The position numbers and the translations under genes are program-made. A model generated the notes under the pieces. That model saw nothing but the letters and a program-made list of their open reading frames with translations. It searched no databases and was not told where the DNA came from. This document shows positions 8,166 to 19,767 of a stretch of 64,000 bases of DNA, one piece after another. Every line of letters starts with the position of its first letter. The first letter of the stretch is position 1. The stretch comes from Pseudomonas sp. URMO17WK12:I2 (lineage in GTDB: Bacteria > Pseudomonadota > Gammaproteobacteria > Pseudomonadales > Pseudomonadaceae): assembly GCF_003253735.1 (NCBI RefSeq), contig NZ_QKYW01000002.1, forward strand, positions 756,865 through 820,864, written 5' to 3'.

Positions 8166-9029
8166 TTAAAGCAACCCCAACTGCTCGGCTCTGGGCTCGC
8201 TGTCGGTATACGGTGGCAACGGCGGCAAACCTGGCAGGCGCTCGCTGAGCAGCTCATGGAAGCGCAGCGCCTGGGCGGCGGCCAGGTGGTTGTCCGGGGT
8301 ATGCAGGAACACATGAGGCGTCAGGCCCTGTTCGATCCAGACAGCCACCTTGTCCAGCCAGGGTTCGAGAAACGGCTGATTGGCGTCCAGATCCGGCCCA
8401 CCGATAAAGCGCACCTGGGGGCTGTCCGTGAACGCCGCGGGGCGGATCGGCAAGCGCGGCTTCTTGGCCTGGGCATGCAGCACCGCCGGATCCCTGGAGG
8501 TGCAACTGAACAGTGCCCGTGAATCCAGGCAGATGCGCTCCACCCCGCGCTCGTTGAGCAGGCGGTTGAGCACACGCTCCTCATCGCCCTTGTCGAAGAA
8601 CGCCGGGTGGCGCACCTCCACGGCCAGCCGCCGGTGGGCGAACTCATCCAGCCAGAGCGCCAGTTCACCCAGCCGGGCCGGCCCGAACATCGCCGGCAAC
8701 TGCAGCCACAGGGGAGTGACCCGCTCGCCCAATGGCGCGAGCAAATCGACAAACGCCTGGGTGCTGCCCAGTTGCTCGCGCAGGTCGCCTTCGTGGCTGA
8801 TGTCCCTGGGTACCTTGGCGCAGAACCGGAAATGCGCAGGCATGCGCGCCACCCAGCGCTCGAGCTTGTCCTGATCGGGGCGCGCATAGAAGGTGGTGTT
8901 GCCCTCTACCGCATTGAACACGCGGCAGTAGTGTTCCACGCTGTCGCTCATGTTCAGGTCGGGTGGGTAGAAGCTGCCGCGCCAGGCGGGCTCGTTCCAG
9001 GAAGGACAACCAAGAAAATAGGGAAGCAT
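8166..9029 (-). CDS. DUF72 family protein (YecE-like)
   Basis: A 287-residue cytoplasmic protein. The start MLPYFLGCPSWNEPAWRGSF matches the usual beginning of the family (short hydrophobic strand, then GCPSW and FYP), so I placed the ATG at 9029 although the frame stays open further upstream. Conserved TIM-barrel-like strand motifs follow (FNAVEGNTTFY, AVEVRHPAFF, FLHTPDN). The biochemical function of DUF72/YecE is unknown. It is convergent with the iron cluster and separated from it by REP repeats. Confidence 0.85.
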   Translation of the reverse strand: MLPYFLGCPSWNEPAWRGSFYPPDLNMSDSVEHYCRVFNAVEGNTTFYARPDQDKLERWVARMPAHFRFCAKVPRDISHEGDLREQLGSTQAFVDLLAPLGERVTPLWLQLPAMFGPARLGELALWLDEFAHRRLAVEVRHPAFFDKGDEERVLNRLLNERGVERICLDSRALFSCTSRDPAVLHAQAKKPRLPIRPAAFTDSPQVRFIGGPDLDANQPFLEPWLDKVAVWIEQGLTPHVFLHTPDNHLAAAQALRFHELLSERLPGLPPLPPYTDSEPRAEQLGLL

Positions 9030-9099
9030 CACGAACCGCTGATCAGTCTGAAGCGGCCATTGTGCCTGACTGAAGCGCGTGAAACAGATCGCGAGGCGA

Positions 9100-9441
9100 T
9101 CAGGCGTAAAGGTCGAGGCCCAGCACCTGCTGGGCATCCACGTCGCGGGCGAAGGCGGCAGTGCTGCTATAGCTGGCAATGGCCTGGGCGGCGCGATTGC
9201 TCATGGCAGGCTGGTAGGTGGTGTCGGCCGAGCGCACCGGATAGTAGTCGGTGCTGGCATTGCTCTGCTGTACACGACGAATCTGCGGGGTCTGCTCGAA
9301 GCCTTGCGTGCCTGCGGTAGGGGCCGGCTGCTCGCGCTTTACTTCTACCTCCCGGTTCACCTCACGATAAGGCGTAACCGCGGTCCCCGAGCGGGGGCCA
9401 CGATCCGGTGAGTAGGGCGCGATGTTACCGTCGATACGCAT
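9100..9441 (-). CDS. Conserved small protein of unknown function
   Basis: A 113-residue soluble protein with no signal or membrane segment. The first half is polar and low in hydrophobics, probably disordered (VNREVEVKREQPAPTAGTQ). The C-terminus, SNRAAQAIASYSSTAAF ending in QQVLGLDLYA, looks ordered and resembles a short protein I recall from other pseudomonads. The ATG at 9441 was preferred to the TTG one codon earlier. It lies between the DUF72 and tsaB genes. Confidence 0.6.
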   Translation of the reverse strand: MRIDGNIAPYSPDRGPRSGTAVTPYREVNREVEVKREQPAPTAGTQGFEQTPQIRRVQQSNASTDYYPVRSADTTYQPAMSNRAAQAIASYSSTAAFARDVDAQQVLGLDLYA

Positions 9442-9560
9442 CAATGAAGGCTCGGCAGGAAGGCGTGCGGAAGTACTGGCAATTTAGCCGCGCGCCCCGC
9501 ACTTGGCAATGAATGCCGAAAAGTTGACGACAAAAGGACGACCCTTTCGTCGCTCAATGC

Positions 9561-10253
9561 TCAAAAGCCTGCCGGAGGCGGCATTTTCGGGGTGGCGACC
9601 TGATCGCGCAGGTAGATCGGCTGGGCCTGGTCGGCCACCACCGCTTCGCCACGAGCCCAGGCAAACCGCGCCAGGCTGAGCAGATCCTCGGCATGGGGCA
9701 GCATCGCGCCATCACAGGCCGCGACCTGGCCACCGATACGCGCGGCAAAGGTGCCCCAACCGGTGCCGGCACCGAACCATTGGCCTTGGGCATCCTCTGG
9801 CAATTGGGCCAGCTCCGGTGCCAGAACCGCCTCGCGTCCGACCAGACGCATCTCGCCCGCTTCGGCGCGGTAGCAGCCCCAGTACACTTCGTCCATGCGC
9901 GCATCGATGGCGGCAGCCACCTGACCCGCGCCGTGCTCGCGTTGTGCGCGCTGCGCCAGCACCGCCAGGTTGGAAACCGGCAGCACCGGGCGATCCAGGG
10001 CGAAAGCCAGCCCCTGCACCACGCCGATGGCAATGCGCACGCCAGTGAAGGCGCCCGGGCCACGACCGAAGGCGATGGCATCCAGCGCCGACAGCGCAAC
10101 GCCCTGCTCGGCCAGCAGGCTCTTGATCATCGGCAGCAGCTTTTGCGCATGCAGGCGCGGAATAACCTCGTAGTGGCTCGTCACGCGGCCGTCATGCAGC
10201 AAGGCGACGGAACAGGCTTCGGTAGCGGTATCGAGGGCCAGCAGAGTGGTCAT
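9561..10253 (-). CDS. tsaB: tRNA threonylcarbamoyladenosine biosynthesis protein TsaB
   Basis: A 230-residue cytoplasmic protein of the ASKHA fold. It is the partner that stabilises and activates TsaD in making t6A at position 37 of ANN-decoding tRNAs. The start MTTLLALDTATEACSVAL and the GRGPGAFTGVRIAIGVVQGLA loop are diagnostic. Unlike TsaD it lacks the metal-binding HxxxH. It sits in a minus-strand run with the acid phosphatase and adk, as I recall from P. aeruginosa. Confidence 0.95.
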   Translation of the reverse strand: MTTLLALDTATEACSVALLHDGRVTSHYEVIPRLHAQKLLPMIKSLLAEQGVALSALDAIAFGRGPGAFTGVRIAIGVVQGLAFALDRPVLPVSNLAVLAQRAQREHGAGQVAAAIDARMDEVYWGCYRAEAGEMRLVGREAVLAPELAQLPEDAQGQWFGAGTGWGTFAARIGGQVAACDGAMLPHAEDLLSLARFAWARGEAVVADQAQPIYLRDQVATPKMPPPAGF

Positions 10254-10433
10254 GGCAATCTGTAGAGGTGGCTGAGCGGGCGGGCATTAAAACGGTTTGG
10301 GCTGGTTTTTTCCAGCGCAGCGGGCCAACGGTCTCGCCGAAACAACGCCCAGCGGCCAGGTGGCCGCCTGAGCACATCAGCGGCGCCCAGGCAGGCGCCG
10401 GCCAGCCAGCGGATCAGCGATCCGCCAGCCCCT

Positions 10434-11216
10434 TTACCACTTCTCGATAACAGGCTTGGCATCCCAGGCTTTGAGCGGCTCCTTGGACCAGTTGCCGTAG
10501 CCGGCATTCGGGAACACGATCCACTCGGTGCCCCACTTCGCCGACTCGGCTTCGGCGGTTGCGCGCTGCTCGGCCACCGGGGTCTTGCGGAACCGTGCGT
10601 CGAAGTCGTGCAGGGTGTCGCCGAGCAGCATCACGATACGATGGTCCTTGGCGACCAGCGCACGGCGCTCGACCTTGGGCGGCCCGAGCAGCAATACGCT
10701 TTCGGCGCTGACCTGGGGCAGGTCGAGCTTCTTCAGGGCCTTGAGGGTGTAGTCCTTCTGCTCCTCGGAACGGTCGGATACGTAGCGGATGACCACGCCC
10801 AGCTTGTCGGCGTGCTCGAGGAATTGCCTGGCACCGGGGATCAGCACTGGATCACCGTCACGCTCCCACGGCAGCCAGGTGTCCCAGCCGTCGTAGTCGT
10901 GGCAGTTGGCGAGGTCACGCGCCAGCAAGGCGGAGTTGTCGATCACCGTTTCGTCCACATCGGTGACGATGGCCAGTTTGGAGGGATCCTCGGCGGCCGC
11001 CACGGCAGCGTCGAGCTTCTCGGTGGCGATGTTGTAGGCCTGCATCTGCAAGGCGCGAACTTCCGCGGACTGCTGCTGGTAACGCAGCGCCATGGTGAAC
11101 TGGTCGACCGAGCACTCGCCTTTCTTCTCGGCGGCGCCGTCGGCCAGGGCGACGGATGCACTCAGCGATACCACGAGGGCGATGGGCACGCAGACGAATC
11201 TTCTGTTCTGGGTCAT
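10434..11216 (-). CDS. Secreted class B/e(P4)-type acid phosphatase (HAD superfamily)
   Basis: A 260-residue protein with a cleavable signal peptide (MTQNRRFVCVPIALVVSLSA, cut near ALA-DG). It carries the HAD signature TDVDETVID and later conserved blocks YVSDRSEEQKDYTL and LLGDTLHDF, as in 5'-nucleotidase/e(P4) family acid phosphatases. It probably removes phosphate from periplasmic nucleotides or similar esters. No lipobox is present, unlike Haemophilus e(P4). The ATG at 11216 was chosen because it starts the signal peptide. Downstream sequence toward tsaB (10254-10433) holds two short palindromes but no clear terminator. Confidence 0.87.
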   Translation of the reverse strand: MTQNRRFVCVPIALVVSLSASVALADGAAEKKGECSVDQFTMALRYQQQSAEVRALQMQAYNIATEKLDAAVAAAEDPSKLAIVTDVDETVIDNSALLARDLANCHDYDGWDTWLPWERDGDPVLIPGARQFLEHADKLGVVIRYVSDRSEEQKDYTLKALKKLDLPQVSAESVLLLGPPKVERRALVAKDHRIVMLLGDTLHDFDARFRKTPVAEQRATAEAESAKWGTEWIVFPNAGYGNWSKEPLKAWDAKPVIEKW

Positions 11217-11431
11217 GGAATGCACTCTGCTGGGGTGGTTGGTGGTAGCCGCCTTTCTCGAAGTTCTTCGTGACGGTCGATCAAACCAGCAGGCGCCAGG
11301 GCGCGCCGGCCAGAACTCGGAGCCTGCCAGATGGCGATAGAGAAGCCCGATAGTAACGAAACGGCAGCGGTCGTGGCTGCCTGCCCGCGACCCGTATTGG
11401 GCTCGCGGCCACCCTGGCATGCCCAGAAACG

Positions 11432-11457
11432 ACAACGGCCCGCAAGCGGGCCGTTGT
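11432..11457 (-). terminator. Terminator-like hairpin after adk
   Basis: A perfect 12-bp inverted repeat (ACAACGGCCCGC/GCGGGCCGTTGT) with a 2-base spacer lies 14 bases after the adk stop. Only a short, mixed T stretch follows on the minus strand. Confidence 0.75.
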
Positions 11458-11471
11458 TGAGGTGGGTCAGG

Positions 11472-15090
<3,619 letters not shown>

Positions 15091-15244
15091 ACCAGTCTCC
15101 CAACGCCTCTGCATGAGCATCCAGATTGCCCAGCCGCGAGGCCGCTGACAAGCAGGCATGTGACTAAAGCAGCAGGCGCAGCGTAGCCGGAACGCCGCAG
15201 GCCAGCGCCGGTCTCTAGGAAACACTCCCGTTTTCGAGGTACCT

Positions 15245-15589
15245 ATGAAGATCCGCCAGCTCGTCCAGCAATGGGAACAGAACGCCACCGGCCGCCTGAG
15301 CAGCACGCCCTACCAGATACATCTGGATCTAGACGCCGCGGCGCGCCTGGCAGCGCTGAACCACATGTACCCCAAACGCCGCCCCGAAGAGCTGCTGGCC
15401 GAGTTGCTGGGCGCCGCGCTGGAAGACCTGGAGGCCAGCCTGCCCTATGTGCAGGGCACTCAGGTGGTAGCCACCGACGAGGAAGGCAACCCGGTTTACG
15501 AGGACGCCGGCCCGACGCCGCGCTTTCTCGAGCTGGCCCGCCATTACCGGCAGGAACTGGAAAGCGAGCAGCCACCGAGCAATCCCTGA
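15245..15589 (+). CDS. Conserved small protein downstream of divergent ppc
   Basis: A 114-residue soluble acidic protein ([18 protein letters not shown]). It has a helical middle ([23 protein letters not shown]) that resembles ribbon-helix-helix-like or pilin-assembly-annotated proteins of pseudomonads. A GAGGT ribosome site precedes the ATG. It is divergent from ppc, and I recall the same neighbour in P. aeruginosa. The function is unknown. Confidence 0.72.
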   Translation: MKIRQLVQQWEQNATGRLSSTPYQIHLDLDAAARLAALNHMYPKRRPEELLAELLGAALEDLEASLPYVQGTQVVATDEEGNPVYEDAGPTPRFLELARHYRQELESEQPPSNP

Positions 15590-15608
15590 TCACTCGGTCA
15601 AGTGCGTA

Positions 15609-15643
15609 CAGGCCGCGAACGGCGTGGCCTGCGACATCTTTTT
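15609..15643 (+). terminator. Probable terminator
   Basis: CAGGCC/GGCCTG arms around an 11-base loop are followed, after six bases, by CTTTTT. It lies 20 bases after the stop of the preceding small gene. Confidence 0.45.
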
Positions 15644-15678
15644 GGCGACGCCATACTGGCAATACGCAGTTTTTTGCT

Positions 15679-15706
15679 GAACGTTTCTTACCCTCTCCAA
15701 CTCTCA
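15679..15706 (+). promoter_or_regulatory. Candidate AlgU (sigma-22) promoter
   Basis: GAACGT, 17 bases, then TCTCA resembles the AlgU consensus GAACTT-N16/17-TCTGA with one mismatch in each element. The downstream lptF is known in P. aeruginosa as an AlgU-controlled gene, which makes the site plausible. It lies 134 bases before the DUF4398 lipoprotein start. Confidence 0.45.
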
Positions 15707-15839
15707 GAACTATGCCGTATTGACCACTGGTCGCCGGAGAAAAACTTACTCAGCCGCTATCGCTCCTGAGCTCCGCACGGCACGTAACCATCGTGGAACC
15801 GACTGTTTCGCCAGTTATTTACCAATGGAGTTGCACACC

Positions 15840-16265
15840 ATGACCACTAAAACTGCCCCAAATGCTCGTACTCAACTGGCCGGCTGGAAGGTCGCTGCGC
15901 TGGCCATCGGCAGCAGCCTGCTGCTGGCTGGTTGCGCGGGCAACCCGCCCAGCGAACAGATGGCCGTGACCAAGTCCGCCGTCAACGACGCCGTCAGCTC
16001 CGGTGGTACGGAGTTCGCCGCGGTGGAAACCAAGTCTGCCCAGGACAAGCTCAAGCAAGCCGAGCTGGAACTGGTCGAGAAGAACTACGAAGAAGCCAAG
16101 CGTCTGGCCGAACAGGCCGAGTGGGACGCTCGCGTAGCCACTCGCAAAACCCAGGCAGCCAAGGCTGACAAGGCGCTGAAGGATGCTCAGCAGGGCATCG
16201 AGGAACTGCGTCAGGAAGGTATGCGTGGCGCCCAGCAGATCCGTACCCAGGGTCAGCAGCAGTAA
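15840..16265 (+). CDS. DUF4398 lipoprotein
   Basis: A 141-residue outer-envelope lipoprotein. After a charged N-terminus and a hydrophobic segment, the lipobox LAGC gives an acylated Cys near 31. The mature part is almost entirely charged alpha-helix with heptad-like Ala/Leu/Lys/Glu (KLKQAELELVEKNYEEAKRL), probably a coiled coil, as in DUF4398. The ATG at 15840 with GGAG upstream was preferred to a start 40 codons earlier. It is followed 44 bases later by lptF and probably co-transcribed; such helical lipoproteins commonly precede OmpA-like genes. Confidence 0.85.
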   Translation: MTTKTAPNARTQLAGWKVAALAIGSSLLLAGCAGNPPSEQMAVTKSAVNDAVSSGGTEFAAVETKSAQDKLKQAELELVEKNYEEAKRLAEQAEWDARVATRKTQAAKADKALKDAQQGIEELRQEGMRGAQQIRTQGQQQ

Positions 16266-16309
16266 CGCCTCACGACAGCTTTCGCCAATTCATAGAAGGA
16301 TGAACGACC

Positions 16310-17095
16310 ATGCGTAATCAAGTGATGATTCCTGCCCTGCTGGCTCTGAGCGTCGGCCTCGCCGCCTGCGCCTCCAAGCCCAACGTCAATCTGGAACAGG
16401 CGCGCAGCAGCTACTCCAGCCTGCAGACCAACCCGGAGTCGGTCAAAGTGGCCGCCCTGGAAACCAAGGACGCCGGTGAAGCCTTGGAGCGTGCGGAAAA
16501 AGCCTACCGCGAGAAAGAAGACGAGAAGCGCGTTGACCAGCTGTCCTACCTGGCCAACAAGCGTATCGAGCTGGCCGAGCAGACCATCGCCCTGCGTACC
16601 ACCGAGCAGAACCTGGAGCAGAGCAGCGCCCAACGTGCCCAGGCCCGCCTGGATGCCCGTGATGCACAGATCAAGCAGCTGCAGGAGAGCATGAACGCCA
16701 AGCAGACCGAACGCGGCACCCTGGTGACCTTCGGTGACGTGCTGTTCGACCTCGATCGTTCCGAGCTCAAGCCCGGCGGCATGCACAACATCACCAAGCT
16801 CGCCCAGTTCCTGCAGGAAAACCCTGACCGCAAGGTGATCGTCGAAGGCTACACCGACAGCACCGGTTCGGCTCAGTACAACCAGAGCCTGTCCGAGCGC
16901 CGCGCCAACTCCGTTCGTGCTGCACTGGTCAGCCAGGGTGTAGGCCCAGAGCGCATCGTCGCCCAGGGTTATGGCAAGGAATACCCGGTCGCCAGCAACA
17001 GCGATTCGGCCGGCCGCGCCATGAACCGTCGCGTGGAAGTGACCATTTCCAACGACAGCAAGCCGGTCGCCCCGCGCTCGTCCATGAGCAACTAA
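16310..17095 (+). CDS. lptF: OmpA-family lipoprotein LptF
   Basis: A 261-residue outer-membrane lipoprotein with lipobox LAAC (Cys20). A DUF4398-like helical region (about 25-130) leads into an OmpA C-terminal domain with the peptidoglycan-binding signature YTDSTGSAQYNQSLSERRA and the final VAQGYGKEYPVASNSDSAGRAMNRRVEV. It would link outer membrane and peptidoglycan. The gene order after ppc and the partner lipoprotein match lptF of P. aeruginosa, linked there to envelope stress survival under AlgU. AAGGA precedes the ATG. Confidence 0.87.
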   Translation: MRNQVMIPALLALSVGLAACASKPNVNLEQARSSYSSLQTNPESVKVAALETKDAGEALERAEKAYREKEDEKRVDQLSYLANKRIELAEQTIALRTTEQNLEQSSAQRAQARLDARDAQIKQLQESMNAKQTERGTLVTFGDVLFDLDRSELKPGGMHNITKLAQFLQENPDRKVIVEGYTDSTGSAQYNQSLSERRANSVRAALVSQGVGPERIVAQGYGKEYPVASNSDSAGRAMNRRVEVTISNDSKPVAPRSSMSN

Positions 17096-17150
17096 GGTCC
17101 CGGCCTGCTTGAGCACGTCTGCATCTGCAAGGGTGCAGGCAGCCTCACAA

Positions 17151-17182
17151 GACAAACCCCGCCCAGGCGGGGTTTGTCATTT
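17151..17182 (+). terminator. Terminator after lptF, possibly bidirectional
   Basis: A perfect 12-bp stem GACAAACCCCGC/GCGGGGTTTGTC with loop CCAG is followed by ATTTCT. It lies between the convergent ends of lptF and the next minus-strand gene. Confidence 0.8.
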
Positions 17183-17188
17183 CTGGGA

Positions 17189-17491
17189 TCAGGAGGGGTG
17201 GCAGCGCACTGCCCGCTTGGCATCGTCGACCAGCACACCGCTGAGCCCCTTCTGCTGCAGATCGAACAGCACCAGTACGCCGTCGATGCACTGCGCCACC
17301 TGATCGGCCGGCTTGAGGCTGACCCGGTAATCCTCGCCGGGAACGGTCTTGAGCATGGTGAATTCGGCCAGCAGCAAGGCATCCTCGGGCTTGGCGAAAT
17401 GCAGGTAGCCGTAGAAACCGAGCACCGCGACGGTGCCGGCAATGCTGCCGATGGCGGTAAGAATCAGGGGAATGGGGTTGCGCGCTGTCAT
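17189..17491 (-). CDS. Small membrane-anchored protein of unknown function
   Basis: A 100-residue protein with one N-terminal membrane segment (PIPLILTAIGSIAGTVAVLG) and a soluble remainder of about 75 residues with two Cys (VAQCIDGVLVLFDL and VRCHPS at the end), possibly a periplasmic disulphide. The ATG at 17491 starts at the membrane anchor. It lies 88 bases downstream of the QEGLA gene on the same strand. No family recognised. Confidence 0.6.
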   Translation of the reverse strand: MTARNPIPLILTAIGSIAGTVAVLGFYGYLHFAKPEDALLLAEFTMLKTVPGEDYRVSLKPADQVAQCIDGVLVLFDLQQKGLSGVLVDDAKRAVRCHPS

Positions 17492-17579
17492 GCCGGCATC
17501 TCGGAAACGAGCCGTCCGCATGGGGCAGCTCGATGAAGTGGAGATCGGTCGCGCCGCCGCCACTTCTCGAGCCGTTTGC

Positions 17580-18875
17580 TCAGAGAATGTTGGCGTAGTC
17601 GGCTTCGATCCGATCCAGGCTCAGGTGGTTGAGGAAGTTGGAGAAACACATCCAGGCCGACAGCGAGTTGAGGTCGCGAAACTGCTGCGGCAGATATTTG
17701 GGTGGGCTCACCAGCCCTTCATCGACCAGCTGACGTAGGGTACGCATATCCTCGAGCGTGGTCTTGCCACAGAACAATAAAGGGATCTGTTCGAGCTTGC
17801 CTTTGCGCACGGCGAGCTGAATATAGTTGTAGATCATGATGAAGCCCTTCAGGTACGACAGGTCCTTGGTAAAGGGCAAACCGGTCGGCGCCGAGCCGCG
17901 GAAGGCGCGGCTGGCATTGCTGTAGCTGTCCTCAAGGCTGAAGCCCTGCTCGCGGTAGAAATCGCAGACCTGCAGAAAGTCCGCGCCCTGCTCGGCCATG
18001 TGGATGGCACGGGTGCGATTGGTCAGCTTGCGCAGGCGACTGGGGTAGGAGGCGAAGGCGATCACTTCCATGAGAATCGCCAAACCTTCCTGGGTGACTG
18101 TCGACGAGGGCGGGCCCTTGGCCAGGAAGGTGCAGATCGGCTGGTTCTGGCCGTTGAGCGTGGTGGCCACGTGCACCAGGCCTTCGTGGACTTCCAGCGC
18201 CTTGACGTCACGCTCGTTGAACATGGCGTCGCTGCGGATCTTGATGTAGTCGGCGCCTGCTGCGGCGTCGGCGAGAATACCGTCGGACTCGAACACCCGG
18301 ATGGTGTTCTCGCTCTCGCCGAACACCAGGTTCAGGCGGCTCTGCAGCAGCGCCACGGCATCCTTGGCGCTAAGCGTCTTCGGTTCGTCCTTGAGGTCGC
18401 CGCGGCTGTCGATGTTGTTCAGGTAACCGGAAAACATCAGCCCCAGGTCGGCCAGGGTCGGATCGCCGGCATGGAAGGCGTCGGATGCGGCGCCGTACAG
18501 TTCCTGGGAAATCAGCCCGAAGTCCGAGGTGCCGCGGGCTTCCAACATGCGGATGACCATGCGGTATTCGCGGCACATGCGGCGCATGATCTGCCCTACC
18601 GGGTTGAACTGGCCGAGCTGCCGGGTAATGTCACGCTCGATGTTCTGGAACTCCAGCTTCTTGGCAGCCGGGTCGAACGCCAGCGGACGACCGTCGTAGT
18701 AGCTGCGATCGATGGCCGGCAACTCGCGGCCCTTGCTATGGAGAAACGCCTGGCGAATGGAGTCGTCCCATTTCACCGCATCGAGCACGCGAATTGGCGT
18801 TTGTGCCTCGACGATACGGTCGGACAGCGCGCGCACCACCAGTTGGTAGCCGTCGAGTGCGGTATGGCTGTTCAT
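17580..18875 (-). CDS. QEGLA-motif protein (DUF1704, minigluzincin-like)
   Basis: A 431-residue cytoplasmic protein of the family annotated as flavohemoglobin expression-modulating QEGLA motif protein. Zinc-peptidase features are visible: HEGLVH (an HExxH motif) and, downstream, the family signature TQEGLAILMEV whose Glu would be the third ligand. The family is related to tyrosine-terminal carboxypeptidases of eukaryotes, so peptidase activity is likely but the substrate is unknown. The ATG at 18875 (MNSHTALDGYQLVV) was chosen. It begins 28 bases after the upstream lipoprotein gene and is probably in one operon with it. Confidence 0.85.
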   Translation of the reverse strand: MNSHTALDGYQLVVRALSDRIVEAQTPIRVLDAVKWDDSIRQAFLHSKGRELPAIDRSYYDGRPLAFDPAAKKLEFQNIERDITRQLGQFNPVGQIMRRMCREYRMVIRMLEARGTSDFGLISQELYGAASDAFHAGDPTLADLGLMFSGYLNNIDSRGDLKDEPKTLSAKDAVALLQSRLNLVFGESENTIRVFESDGILADAAAGADYIKIRSDAMFNERDVKALEVHEGLVHVATTLNGQNQPICTFLAKGPPSSTVTQEGLAILMEVIAFASYPSRLRKLTNRTRAIHMAEQGADFLQVCDFYREQGFSLEDSYSNASRAFRGSAPTGLPFTKDLSYLKGFIMIYNYIQLAVRKGKLEQIPLLFCGKTTLEDMRTLRQLVDEGLVSPPKYLPQQFRDLNSLSAWMCFSNFLNHLSLDRIEADYANIL

Positions 18876-18903
18876 GGTAATCCTCTTTGCTTGATGGGCG
18901 ATT

Positions 18904-19455
18904 TCAGGGCGCACTGCGCTGATAGCGCGCCACTTCGACGAACAGGTCGGAGTTGGCGGGGTCGTTGAGGTAGGCGAATACCTTGTCCAGGCTGCTGGTC
19001 ACCAGCACGCCCTCGCCCTGGGGCATCTCCACGCCGTTCCCCGCGAGCTCACCCTCGGCGATGGCCTGGCGGATACGCTCGACGTCGAGATTGAACAGCA
19101 CCAGCTCACCACTCTGGGTCAGCTCGAAACCGCCAATGGCGAAGTTCGCCCCCATCCGCTTGGGCACCCCGGCCGACAGGTACCAGCGCCGCCCATGGTG
19201 GGCAACGGTGAAGCTGTAGCTCTGCACGCTGGGCACGTTGTCGGGGTTGTCGACATAGGTGTCGGCCTTGTACAGGTTGGAGCCCGAACGGGTGATGTCC
19301 AGGTAGCGCAGCTCGCCCCATTCATCGGTGCGCGACCACACACCCAACAGCGGCACCGGGGCCGCCTCGTTGGCCGGAATCGGCTCCTTGAAGGTCACCA
19401 GGCAGCCACTCAACAGCAGAAACGACAGCACCACCAATGCGCGCCAGGCTTTCAT
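18904..19455 (-). CDS. Lipoprotein of unknown function
   Basis: A 183-residue lipoprotein with signal MKAWRALVVLSFLLLSGC, a lipobox (LSGC) with Cys18. The mature part is rich in beta-strand patterns (GELRYLDITRSGSNLYKADTY). Two ATGs are in tandem; the second, at 19455, has the better spacing from AGGAG. It is the first gene of a small operon with the QEGLA protein. No family recognised. Confidence 0.72.
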   Translation of the reverse strand: MKAWRALVVLSFLLLSGCLVTFKEPIPANEAAPVPLLGVWSRTDEWGELRYLDITRSGSNLYKADTYVDNPDNVPSVQSYSFTVAHHGRRWYLSAGVPKRMGANFAIGGFELTQSGELVLFNLDVERIRQAIAEGELAGNGVEMPQGEGVLVTSSLDKVFAYLNDPANSDLFVEVARYQRSAP

Positions 19456-19572
19456 CATGTTCTCCTCGAGACGGTCGTGGGGCCGCCACCGGGCTGATAG
19501 TCCGACTCCCCGGCGCGCGGCGTCAAGCACATGGCGGGTATTCATCTACAGGATAGGCGCTGATTCACGGGC

Positions 19573-19597
19573 AATAAAAAGCCGCCCGGAGGCGGCT
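19573..19597 (-). terminator. Rho-independent terminator, probably for lysS
   Basis: Read on the minus strand, AGCCGCC, a 4-base loop and GGCGGCT run into TTTTATT. It is the first good terminator after lysS but lies about 170 bases beyond the lysS stop; the repeat element 19611-19767 fills the gap between them. Confidence 0.82.
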
Positions 19598-19610
19598 CGT
19601 TCAACCCTTA

Positions 19611-19767
19611 GAGCCTGTTCACGACCTCGCGAGCTAGAGCGATTCAACGGCTAGGCGCCCCCGCAAAAACGAGCGAGGAAGCGGAGTTTACAAATGGTAA
19701 ATGAGCATTCCGAGCTTGTTTTTAACGCAGGAGCGCCGACGCGCAGCAGATCGTGAACAGGTTCTTA
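19611..19767. repeat. Palindromic MITE-like element next to lysS
   Basis: The 309-base space 19456-19764 is mainly this element. The ends GAGCCTGTTCACGACCT and, inverted, GAACCTGTTCACGATCT match at 15 of 17 positions. Further in, GGCGCCCCCGC-AAAAACGAGC pairs imperfectly with the right half, and the centre is TTTAC-AAATG-GTAAA, so the whole 157 bases can fold as one long imperfect hairpin. Its right end contains the TAA stop codon of lysS. It has no coding capacity and is related at its ends to the elements at 50384 and 54970. Confidence 0.75.

Noticed and set aside
10254..10433. Two short palindromes between the acid phosphatase gene and tsaB as terminators
   Set aside because: Stems of 6-7 bp without a T run on the minus strand; not distinguishable from chance in GC-rich sequence.
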